From JACRIM01 sp964605185 (GTDB lineage Bacteria; Planctomycetota; Phycisphaerae; UBA1845; UTPLA1), in contig CAZSBF010000066.1 in the NCBI GenBank assembly GCA_964605185.1, positions 1-24,810 on the forward strand: 24,810 bases of DNA, read 5' to 3'. The position numbers were made by a program, and so were the translations under genes. The notes beneath the pieces are model-generated. The model did not search any database, was not told the origin of the DNA, and saw only the letters and a list, made by a program, of their open reading frames with translations. Within the stretch, counting starts at the first letter, position 1. The number at the start of each line of letters is the position of its first letter. Below, piece by piece: positions 7,379 through 14,601 of the stretch.

Positions 7379-8348
7379 ATGACACAAGCACACAGTTCGC
7401 GTCGATCACTATTGGGTGTTTTCACGCTTGCCGTACTCGCCACGACGGGCTGCAAGAGCGCTGCCCCTCCAACGATTGCGTACACGACCGAGGATTGGAC
7501 CTTTCAGGGCGCCAAAGGGAGCAAACTCTCGTCAGACCACTATGTGCTCTACACAACGTGCCGTTCCAAGCCGTTCGTCGATGCTCTGCCTGCCTTCATG
7601 GAAACCTGCCGCGCTGAATACGGGAAGCACATCATCCCGCTTTCCACGCAGGAGAAATGTGAGGCCTATCTGTTCGGCACACGTCGGCAATGGGAACGAT
7701 TCACCGAAGAGTTCGCGCCAACTCGCGCCTCCATCTACAAGCGCATCCGCTCAGGCGGCTATTCCGAACGCGGCCTGACGGTGTCGCATTACGACACGCA
7801 GCGAAGCACCCTGTCGGTGCTGGCCCACGAAGGCCTGCATCAATACCTGGAGGCGACGAGACCACGCGAAGTGCCCGCCTGGCTTAATGAAGGGCTCGCG
7901 TGCTATTTCGAGGCGTTTGTGCTCAACCCGGATGGTCGCCCCACGTTCACCCCAACAAAGAATCCACTGCGATCCCCCGGGCTTGCGCGAAGCGCTCATC
8001 GGAAAGAACCTGATTCCGTTGAAAGATATCCTGAACACCCACGCAGGCCTCGAAGTCCAAAAAAAAGCTGTGCAGGTTCGTAATTACTACTCACAGGAAT
8101 GGGCACTCATCGTTTTCCTGATGCGACAAGAGAAGGAAAACCGCTACAAAGAATCGTTTCGCATCCTCCTCGACGAACTGGGAACCGACGACATGCTGCG
8201 CAAGGCAAACGCGATGCTGGCGGCGGACACGGAAGGCAGCATGACACTCGGCGAGGCCGTGTTCCGCGCCTACGTCAACGATGATCTCGATGGTTTCCAA
8301 GCCGAGTACGAGGCGTACCTCCACAAATTAATGGACATGGGCGACTAG
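7379..8348 (+). pseudogene. HExxH peptidase-like lipoprotein gene, frameshifted
   Basis: The first frame encodes a signal sequence with LATTGC (possible lipidation at Cys25), then a domain with HEGLH (150-154) and PAWLNEGLA, where E171 would be the third zinc ligand of a gluzincin-type metallopeptidase (DUF1570-like; compare the intact gene at 14602-15741). After about residue 198 the frame becomes meaningless (Arg/Pro-rich) and stops at 8083. The frame one base over continues sensibly from GLREALIGKNLIPLKDIL to a stop at 8348. The switch coincides with a C5 run at 7974-7978: removing one C joins the halves as LRSPGLREALIG. The total of 970 bases is 3n+1, consistent with one inserted base. 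This could be a sequencing or assembly error rather than a real pseudogene. The end lies 3 bases before purB. The ATG at 7379 is chosen for the signal sequence. Confidence 0.8.
7974..7978 (+). other. C5 run at the frameshift point
   Basis: This five-cytosine run is where the reading frame of the peptidase-like gene must change by one base. Four cytosines would restore one continuous frame of 322 residues. Confidence 0.75.
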
Positions 8349-8351
8349 GAA

Positions 8352-9806
8352 ATGGCGAAACGCCGAAACAAGTTGAGCGACGGTGCGGTGTATGAAAGCC
8401 CGCTCGTCGCCAGAAATGCGTCCGCTGACATGGCGGCCAACTTCTCCCCCATCCGACGAGCCAGTACATGGCGGCGCATTTGGCTGGCACTCGCCGAAGC
8501 AGAACGTGAAATGGGGCTGCCCATATCGGCCGCGCAAATTCGCGCGCTTCGGGCCGCGCAAGATAAAATTAACCTGCGCCGCGTGGCGGAACACGAGCGT
8601 CGCCTTCGACACGATGTGATGGCCCACCTGCACGCCTTCGCGGATGAAGCCCCTTCCGCAAGGGGCATTCTGCACATGGGTGCGACGAGCATGGATGTCG
8701 TCGACAATGCGGATCTAATCTTGATGCGCGAGGCCTTGGGCATCCTTGAGGAATGGCTGGCGACCGTCGTCGACGCCATGGCGCGCCAGGCAAGGGCCTA
8801 TCGCGACCTGCCGTGCTTGGGCTTCACGCATTATCAACCCGCGCAACTCACAACGGTCGGCAAACGAATCAGCTTGTGGTGCTGGGACTTCCTGCGCGAC
8901 CTTGACGAAGTGTCGCGGCTCAAATCATCGCAACGCTTCCGGGGCATACGCGGCGCAACCGGCACACAAGCAAGCTTCCTCAAACTGTTCGACGGCAATG
9001 CGGCGAAAGTGGCCCGACTCGAATCGCTCGTGGCAAAAAAACTCGGTTTCACCGCCTGCGAACCGGTGACGGGGCAAACCTATTCGCGCAAGGTCGATGC
9101 ACAGGTCGTTGCCGCACTCGCCAACATCGCCGCGGGCGTGCATAAATTTGCCAACGACATTCGACTCCTGGCAAACCTCAAAGAGATCGAAGAGCCCTTC
9201 GAGCGGGCGCAGATCGGCAGCTCCGCGATGCCCTACAAACGAAACCCCATGCTCTGCGAACGCGCCACCGGTCTTGCTCGATTCGTGATCAGCCTCGCGA
9301 CGTCGGGCTTTCAGACCGCCGCGGAGCAGTGGCTCGAGCGAACGCTGGACGATTCATCCAACAAGCGGCTCCTCATTCCCGAGGTGTTCCTTGCAACCGA
9401 TGGCATGCTTCAGATCGCTGCGCGTGTGGCAGGCGGATTGGTCGTAAACCGCAAGGTCATCTCAGCCCACATCAACGCAGAGTTGCCCTTCATCGCCTCC
9501 GAGGACATTCTTATGGCGGCGGTGAAATCCGGTGGCGATCGACAGGCATTGCATGAGCGAATTCGCGTGCACTCACAAGCCGCAGGCACCGAGGTCAAAC
9601 AACACGGCCGCCCGAATGATCTGATCGACCGATTGCGATCCGACAAGGCATTCTCGCGCGTACCGCTGGACAAAGTGCTGGCCCACTCCTCATACGTGGG
9701 CCTCGCCCCGCAACAGGTCGATGGTTTCCTGAAGCATTACGTCGGAGCCGACTTTCGTCGTCGCTATGCCAAAATCAAGCGGCGGCGTGCGGAGATCAAA
9801 GTATGA
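8352..9806 (+). CDS. purB: Adenylosuccinate lyase, animal-like form
   Basis: This 484-residue enzyme of the fumarase/aspartase superfamily would split SAICAR to AICAR and adenylosuccinate to AMP, releasing fumarate, in cytoplasmic purine synthesis. The superfamily signature GSSAMPYKRNP is at 289-299 (catalytic Ser in its mobile loop). The conserved HMGATSMDVVDN segment lies near 108-119, and the general-acid His is H160 in GFTHYQPAQLTTVGKR. GATGTQASFLKLF, TGQTYSRKVD, LERTLDDSSNKR and VVKQ-like segments match the vertebrate ADSL sequence closely as I recall it, and the length is similar; B. subtilis-type PurB is shorter. The start is the ATG 3 bases after the preceding stop, with AGGA overlapping that stop. 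It overlaps pyrE by ATGA, so the two nucleotide-synthesis genes are translationally coupled. Confidence 0.96.
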   Translation: MAKRRNKLSDGAVYESPLVARNASADMAANFSPIRRASTWRRIWLALAEAEREMGLPISAAQIRALRAAQDKINLRRVAEHERRLRHDVMAHLHAFADEAPSARGILHMGATSMDVVDNADLILMREALGILEEWLATVVDAMARQARAYRDLPCLGFTHYQPAQLTTVGKRISLWCWDFLRDLDEVSRLKSSQRFRGIRGATGTQASFLKLFDGNAAKVARLESLVAKKLGFTACEPVTGQTYSRKVDAQVVAALANIAAGVHKFANDIRLLANLKEIEEPFERAQIGSSAMPYKRNPMLCERATGLARFVISLATSGFQTAAEQWLERTLDDSSNKRLLIPEVFLATDGMLQIAARVAGGLVVNRKVISAHINAELPFIASEDILMAAVKSGGDRQALHERIRVHSQAAGTEVKQHGRPNDLIDRLRSDKAFSRVPLDKVLAHSSYVGLAPQQVDGFLKHYVGADFRRRYAKIKRRRAEIKV

Positions 9807-10330
9807 CTCATGAGCAACTCGCCGAGCGAATCCGTTCCGTCGCCTACCTCGAAGGCGACTTCACCCTGCGCTCCGGTAAGAAATCCACCTTCTACGTCGA
9901 CAAGTATCTCTTCGAAACCCAACCGGACATCCTCTCCGAGTTGGGCCGCCTCCTCGCCGAACGGCGAACCGCGCGCACCACGCTGATCGCCGGCGCTGAA
10001 CTTGGCGGTGTAGCGCTGGCGGCCGCGGCATCAATGGCCGCCGGACTTCCCTTCGTCATCATGCGGAATGCCAAAAAGGATTATGGAACGAGCAAGATGT
10101 ATGAAGGCAAACTCGCGCCCGGCGATGTAATCCTGCTCGTCGAGGACATCGCCACGACCGGTGGGCAAGTGCTGGAAGCGGCGAAGGTGATCCGCGAGTC
10201 CGGCGCGACCGTTGAGAGAATCGTCGCCGTCGTCGATCGCGGCCAGGGCGCTGCGGAGAATATTCAAATGGCCGGATTCGAGTTCAACGCATTATTCAAC
10301 TCACGCGATCTTCGCCTGCCAACGGCCTGA
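9803..10330 (+). CDS. pyrE: Orotate phosphoribosyltransferase
   Basis: This 175-residue enzyme would join orotate and PRPP to make OMP in pyrimidine synthesis. The PRPP-binding loop VEDIATTGGQ is at 113-122, preceded by hydrophobic strand VILL. The N-terminal FTLRSGKKSTFYVDKYLFE segment is typical of the short OPRTase type (FxLxSGxxSxxYxD), and RNAKKDYGTSKMYEG corresponds to the flexible catalytic loop region with Lys residues. Length is in the normal range for compact prokaryotic PyrE. The start ATG lies inside the purB stop region (ATGA overlap). No terminator is evident after the stop. Confidence 0.95.
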   Translation: MTHEQLAERIRSVAYLEGDFTLRSGKKSTFYVDKYLFETQPDILSELGRLLAERRTARTTLIAGAELGGVALAAAASMAAGLPFVIMRNAKKDYGTSKMYEGKLAPGDVILLVEDIATTGGQVLEAAKVIRESGATVERIVAVVDRGQGAAENIQMAGFEFNALFNSRDLRLPTA

Positions 10331-10408
10331 TGTCTCCGCAGGCGCATGAGGATCGCGCTAAATACACGCGTCTACCTGCAAAGTTTTCCTGAAAGAAAGG
10401 TCATTCGC

Positions 10409-10438
10409 TTGAGTCGCGACAGCGGCATCGGGTAGGAT
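10409..10438 (+). promoter_or_regulatory. Possible sigma-70 promoter for the first TSP3 gene
   Basis: TTGAGT (10409-10414), an 18-base spacer and TAGGAT (10433-10438) lie about 60 bases upstream of the ATG at 10499. Each hexamer has four matches to its consensus, so this is suggestive only. Confidence 0.4.
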
Positions 10439-10498
10439 GCGACGCGGGGGGAAGTGTTTGCGTTCGGGAAATTCATTTTCTAGTGCGGAGCATGAAAC

Positions 10499-11737
10499 AT
10501 GACAATTCAAGCATCTGGGTGGTTTGCTAGCGTGAAATTCGTTGCGGCGCGGACGTGTCTGACACTGGCTGCACTTGCGATGATCGTCGCATTGCCTGCA
10601 AGTGTCATGGCCAGTGACCCTGACCACGATGGCGACGGCATCCCAAATTCAATCGACAACTGCCCGAATGATTTCAATCCCGGTCAGGACGACGGTGATG
10701 GCGATGGCATCGGTGATGATTGTGATTTGTGTCCGATTGATTTTGATCCTTCCAACGCCGACGGCGATAGCGACAGCGTCGGCGATGTATGCGATCTTTG
10801 CCCAAATGATTTTGATCCCACCAATGCCGACAGTGATGGTGATGGCGTCGGCGATGCATGCGATGGCTGTCCGGATGACTTCTTCAAAACCGAGCCAGGG
10901 CAATGCGGCTGCGGCCAGTCCGATTTCGACAGCGACAGCGATGGCGTGGCCGACTGCATCGATAACTGCCCGTTCATAGGGAACAGCGATCAAGCCAATA
11001 ATGATACCGACAAGTATGGGGATGCCTGCGACAATTGCCCCGATGTCTTCAACGACGACCAGCTGGACTCCGACGCCGACGGCATTGGTGATCCTTGCGA
11101 TCTGTGTCCCAACGGCCCGACGCATTCACGGAGCGTCCCGAATTTTGACGAAGATGGTGACGGCGTAGGCGATGAGTGCGACAACTGCCCCACCGTTTAC
11201 AATGACGTTCAATCAGATTTCGACTCCGATAGCCTTGGCGACGCCTGCGACAATTGCCCCGATACTGCCAATGTCGACCAACTGGATTCCGACAACGATG
11301 GCATCGGTGACGTCTGCGACCTGTGCCCCAATACTCCGTCACCCTCTGCCCGGGGCGCATTAAGTCCCGATATCGACGCCGACGGAGTCGGCAATGAGTG
11401 CGACAATTGCCCAAACACACCCAACACCGATCAAACCGACTCCGACGGTGACAAAATTGGCGACGCATGCGACAACTGCCCGCGTCGACCGAACCCATTG
11501 CAGGAAGATTCCAACAACAATGGGCGCGGCGATGCGTGCGATCTTGTCGCCCATCCACGGCCGGAACTCATCGGCAACGACACCCCCGAGCGGCCCCGCC
11601 AAAAGGGCAATACCGCCCTCGATCAAGGAATGCAGTCATGCGGTGTCGGGACGGGGCTGGGCATGGCCGGCGTGATGTTGAGCATGCTGGGAGTTCGCGG
11701 AATTCGACGCCGCGACCCCAACAATCGAATAGGATAG
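10499..11737 (+). CDS. Exported thrombospondin type 3 repeat protein
   Basis: This 412-residue protein has a signal peptide (hydrophobic 19-36, VMA-SD cleavage), then about 12 TSP3-like units of the form D-x-D-x-D-G-x-x-D-x-C-D-x-C-P between residues 40 and 345. These bind calcium through Asp side chains and are cross-linked by Cys pairs in known TSP3 domains. One unit is followed by a GQCGCG linker. After a Pro-rich stretch the tail from Cys381 reads CGVGTGLGMAGVMLSML, then basic RGIRRR, a pattern like the tripartite C-terminal sorting tags (Cys/Gly motif, hydrophobic helix, Arg cluster). It is probably displayed at the cell surface or outer membrane, or is a structural protein. GGAG at 10487-10490 supports the ATG at 10499. 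The gene at 11859 is a shorter paralogue with the same tail. Confidence 0.9.
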   Translation: MTIQASGWFASVKFVAARTCLTLAALAMIVALPASVMASDPDHDGDGIPNSIDNCPNDFNPGQDDGDGDGIGDDCDLCPIDFDPSNADGDSDSVGDVCDLCPNDFDPTNADSDGDGVGDACDGCPDDFFKTEPGQCGCGQSDFDSDSDGVADCIDNCPFIGNSDQANNDTDKYGDACDNCPDVFNDDQLDSDADGIGDPCDLCPNGPTHSRSVPNFDEDGDGVGDECDNCPTVYNDVQSDFDSDSLGDACDNCPDTANVDQLDSDNDGIGDVCDLCPNTPSPSARGALSPDIDADGVGNECDNCPNTPNTDQTDSDGDKIGDACDNCPRRPNPLQEDSNNNGRGDACDLVAHPRPELIGNDTPERPRQKGNTALDQGMQSCGVGTGLGMAGVMLSMLGVRGIRRRDPNNRIG

Positions 11738-11750
11738 TCACCGCCTGAGC

Positions 11751-11779
11751 TTGGCATCCAAACCCGCAACCTGTATAAT
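11751..11779 (+). promoter_or_regulatory. Sigma-70 type promoter for the second TSP3 gene
   Basis: TTGGCA (11751-11756), a 17-base spacer and TATAAT (11774-11779) form a near-consensus promoter in the gap between the two TSP3 genes, 80 bases before the ATG at 11859. It implies that the second paralogue is transcribed on its own. Confidence 0.65.
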
Positions 11780-11858
11780 CCAACCTCGTCGGGGAGGGTG
11801 ACGATTCAATCGGCGTCGGGTGAACCTCGCAATTCGCGCCGAAAAAAAGGGTAGGAAC

Positions 11859-12812
11859 ATGCTTAAGAAACAAAAAAACATATGGGGTGGAGTCTATCCC
11901 TGCGCGCTGGTTTTCCTGTTGGCACAATCGGCCCTTGCCGTCGACACCGATGGCGATGGTATCGACGATTCAGTTGATAACTGCATCTATTACGACAACC
12001 CATCACAGGCCGATCAGGACACCGACGGGCTGGGCGACGACTGCGACCTCTGCCCGCTCGATTTCGACCCCTCGAACAACGACCGCGACTTCGACGGCGT
12101 CGGCGATGCCTGTGACGGATGCCCTGACGATCCCTCTGAATACACGCCCGGTCCCTGCGGCTGCGGCGTCCCCGCGCCCGACAACGACAACGATGGTGTC
12201 GCCGACTGCATCGACAACTGCCCGATTGTCTTCAATCCGGGCCAGGACGACGTGGATAACAACGGAGTGGGCAACGCCTGCGATCTTGGGTTCATTGACT
12301 CCGACGGCGACGGCGTGCAGGACGCAAGCGATAACTGCCCCAATTCGGCGAACCCGAATCAGGAAGATGCCGACAGCGATGGCGCGGGTGATGCCTGTGA
12401 CGGATGTCCCACCGATTCGAGCAAGACCCATGCCGGCACGTGTGGCTGCGGCGTGTCAGACCTTGATCGCGACTCCGATGGTTGGGCCGATTGCGTGGAC
12501 AACTGCCTTAGCATGCCCAATGCCGGTCAAGCCGACGGCGACCTCGATGCGATCGGTGATGCCTGCGACAACTGTCCAGGCCGACCGAACCCCGATCAAC
12601 TGGATTCCAACGGCAATGGCCGTGGCGATGCTTGCGACCTGCCTGCCGCTACATCCGCGGCAGTAACCGACTCGGCCCCACCGACCGTCCGTCAGGGCCG
12701 GAAGCCGACAAACTCCCTCGATCAAAGCATGGAGAACTGCGGCGTCGGCACCGGCCTCGGAGTCGCCGGTGTCATGCTCGGCCTCATCGGTGCCGGCCGG
12801 CGACGACGCTGA
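11859..12812 (+). CDS. Exported thrombospondin type 3 repeat protein, shorter paralogue
   Basis: This 317-residue protein has a signal peptide (MLKKQKN, hydrophobic 12-26, ALA-VD) and about eight TSP3-like Asp/Cys units. Two of these are followed by PCGCG or TCGCG linkers, and one unit has lost the Pro after its Cys (DNCL). A Pro/Thr-rich stretch leads to a tail from Cys294 reading CGVGTGLGVAGVMLGLIG and ending in GRRRR, nearly identical to the tail of the preceding gene. Calcium-binding surface or matrix function is inferred from the repeat family. The ATG at 11859 is preceded by AGGAA; a GTG at 11820 in the same frame would add residues before the signal peptide and is less likely. It has its own promoter upstream and a strong terminator downstream. 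Confidence 0.9.
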   Translation: MLKKQKNIWGGVYPCALVFLLAQSALAVDTDGDGIDDSVDNCIYYDNPSQADQDTDGLGDDCDLCPLDFDPSNNDRDFDGVGDACDGCPDDPSEYTPGPCGCGVPAPDNDNDGVADCIDNCPIVFNPGQDDVDNNGVGNACDLGFIDSDGDGVQDASDNCPNSANPNQEDADSDGAGDACDGCPTDSSKTHAGTCGCGVSDLDRDSDGWADCVDNCLSMPNAGQADGDLDAIGDACDNCPGRPNPDQLDSNGNGRGDACDLPAATSAAVTDSAPPTVRQGRKPTNSLDQSMENCGVGTGLGVAGVMLGLIGAGRRRR

Positions 12813-12850
12813 TCGCCTCTAAGGAAAGAAGAACGAAGTACCATTGATTA

Positions 12851-12887
12851 AGGCACGGCCGGATTCGCTCCGGCCGTGCCTTTCGTT
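12851..12887 (+). terminator. Intrinsic terminator after the second TSP3 gene
   Basis: AGGCACGGCCGGA (12851-12863) pairs perfectly with 12869-12881 around a TTCGC loop, followed by a broken T-tract (TTTCGTTT). It lies 38 bases after the stop at 12812 and may also stop transcription from the opposing gene at 12936. Confidence 0.85.
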
Positions 12888-12935
12888 TGGGGACCGGACC
12901 TTGGAATGTCCGGGCATTGAGGAGGAGTCTGGTGC

Positions 12936-13484
12936 TTATGGTCCGACGGCGAGCGAACCGGAGAGTGACCCAACTTGGATCACGGTACCAACCGTGAGAT
13001 TCGTATCGACTCCGGCAGGCCACGGCGTGTGGTTCGGTTCCATCTCGATCTGAGTATCGAATTCAATTTCAGTTTCGCCCAACGAGCCGATCGTCAGATC
13101 GCCGGCCGATACGCCGTTAATGGAAATGGGCAATACCGCCCCCGGCGCGGCATCTTCCACTTCAATGTCCAGCCGAATTCTCGCGCCGATCACACGATAA
13201 CGCGCGTGTCCGCTGGCCGGCGGCGCGCCGGTCAAATTCGCAACAAGTTCGACATCGGCCGGGCCGTCATCACTGTCCTGCCCGCCATTATCGTCATTGA
13301 CGTCATCGCTTCCATTGTCATCGCCGGAGCTGTCATCCTGACTGTTGCTGCCGGATTGATTTGAGGAAAGTGCCGCCAGCAAGTTGGTCAGCGCCGTAAC
13401 GTCGCATCCCTGCGTCTGAGCGAGCATTCCGACAGGCAGAGTCAGCATTAACAGAGTCAGGATTCTTGCATGCATGGAAGTCAT
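12936..13484 (-). CDS. Small exported protein with acidic linker, unknown function
   Basis: This 182-residue product is not recognised. It has a signal sequence (MTSMHARILTLL, hydrophobic to about 20) ending near MLAQTQGC, so it is either cut after the Ala or lipidated on the Cys. A Ser/Asp/Asn/Gly-rich low-complexity linker of about 40 residues follows. The last 100 or so residues look all-beta: alternating hydrophobics, RYRVIGARIRLDIEVE, a PG turn, INGV-x-x-G, then EIEFDTQIE. The alternation suggests one Ig-like or jelly-roll-like carbohydrate or surface domain, but that is a guess. Three ATGs occur in a row; the third (13484) sits 7 bases from GGAG at 13492-13495. The frame extends upstream to 13556 without a good start. 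The gene converges on the TSP3 terminator. Confidence 0.7.
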   Translation of the reverse strand: MTSMHARILTLLMLTLPVGMLAQTQGCDVTALTNLLAALSSNQSGSNSQDDSSGDDNGSDDVNDDNGGQDSDDGPADVELVANLTGAPPASGHARYRVIGARIRLDIEVEDAAPGAVLPISINGVSAGDLTIGSLGETEIEFDTQIEMEPNHTPWPAGVDTNLTVGTVIQVGSLSGSLAVGP

Positions 13485-13707
13485 CATCATTCTCCAGTGT
13501 GTTGTCAACCCGGATAGGCAAAAGGTACCCGGCGTATGGAATGCTACTATTAGCAACTCTCATGCCAGCAGCCAATGACCAACTGAATTGTCAAACAACT
13601 GGAAATGGCTCGAAAAAACGGTGGAGACTGGGTCCTAGATGCAATCGGGGTGTAACACCGGACACAGTGGGGGTGCAAAAACAAACACACTTCAGTTCAG
13701 GGGAGGC
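13485..13707. other. Intergenic region, nothing convincing
   Basis: These 223 bases separate two minus-strand genes. They are more A/T-rich than their neighbours and contain a ribosome site for the downstream gene (13492-13495). No clear terminator or promoter pair is seen; a TTGACA-like hexamer on the minus strand lacks a partner at the right distance. Confidence 0.5.
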
Positions 13708-14481
13708 TTAGTCAGGCTGGTAGTTCCACCGCCACCACGGCTCATTGAGCGGCTGCCGCGATGAAAGGACGTGCCCGCCGATGAAGCCGACGTTTACGCT
13801 GCCCCGATGGCGAAAGGCCGGAAACCAATACTTGCCGCTAAGGTAGATATCCGGTCCGGCGTCCTTCGGAAGCGGTGGCGCTGCGTAATAGGGAACGATC
13901 CCGCGCGAAACCGCCAGTTCGCCATCCACATCAAATAGCAACGGTACATCGGGAAACTGAAGTATCTTCTCGCCGAGGTACGTCTTCACACCGGCCTGAA
14001 CCCCGTTGACGACTATTGTCTTCGTTTCCAGACGCTTGTTGAAACCGACGGTGACGCTCTTTTGCGGTGCGATGGCACCGGAGCTGCACGGTATTCCGCT
14101 TCGACGCTCCATCCTCGCGGGGCTGGCCGGGCAGAACATCGGCGGCGGATTGACGGAATATGCCGCACGCGCAACGATCGGCCCTTCCCAGAATTCATGA
14201 ATCCGGTAGATCGACTCCTGAAAATCCTCGATGCGAAACAAGCGGTCCAGCTTTTCGCTGTCGCCACGATTCACACCGCTGGTGTCACTCGCAAACGACA
14301 GAAAAGATTGTGTCACGTTTCGGAATTGATTGCGGCATCGAAGGTCGAGCGCCGCCTGACGGCTCGCGCTGAGCGCCGGAAGAAGGATGGCCGCAAGGAC
14401 TGAAACGATGCTCACGACGATCAGCAGCTCAATGAGCGTGAACGCCGGGCGCGCGTCTAAATCTCGCCGGAAGTGCGGCAT
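13708..14481 (-). CDS. Prepilin-like protein with N-terminal methylation motif
   Basis: This 257-residue protein begins with a short basic leader followed by AFTLIELLIVVSIVSVLAA, the type IV pilin / type II secretion pseudopilin signature with Glu at +5. A prepilin peptidase would cut before the Phe; the residue at -1 is Ala where Gly is usual. The C-terminal FRHRGSVNVGFIGGHV resembles the H-x9-DG motif of the large planctomycete family of such proteins, with Gly in place of Asp. The pseudopilin family forms periplasmic filaments or binds exported substrates; a specific role cannot be given. The ATG at 14481 is chosen because it gives a normal short leader; the frame is open further upstream (ATG at 14532, TTG at 14562). 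No pilus assembly genes are nearby. Confidence 0.85.
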   Translation of the reverse strand: MPHFRRDLDARPAFTLIELLIVVSIVSVLAAILLPALSASRQAALDLRCRNQFRNVTQSFLSFASDTSGVNRGDSEKLDRLFRIEDFQESIYRIHEFWEGPIVARAAYSVNPPPMFCPASPARMERRSGIPCSSGAIAPQKSVTVGFNKRLETKTIVVNGVQAGVKTYLGEKILQFPDVPLLFDVDGELAVSRGIVPYYAAPPLPKDAGPDIYLSGKYWFPAFRHRGSVNVGFIGGHVLSSRQPLNEPWWRWNYQPD

Positions 14482-14601
14482 AGGCGAATAAGTCCCAACC
14501 CCAAGAGGCCCGGCCCGGCCAGACTTCGCCATCTTACCACAGGGATCGGTTGGTACAAACAAAATGCCCGACAGGGACTGAGGGAACCCTCGACAAGACG
14601 C

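Noticed and set aside
10649..11626. Several long minus-strand frames opposite the first TSP3 gene
   Set aside because: They are periodic shadows of the Asp/Cys repeat codons, with repeated residues and no domain.
10614..12630. Periodic short repeats suggestive of a CRISPR-like or minisatellite array
   Set aside because: The periodicity comes from degenerate TSP3 protein repeats with varied spacing; there are no identical DNA repeats with unique spacers.
14580..14591. GAGGG-AA-CCCTC as a terminator for the peptidase gene
   Set aside because: The two-base loop is too small for this stem and there is no T-run directly after it.
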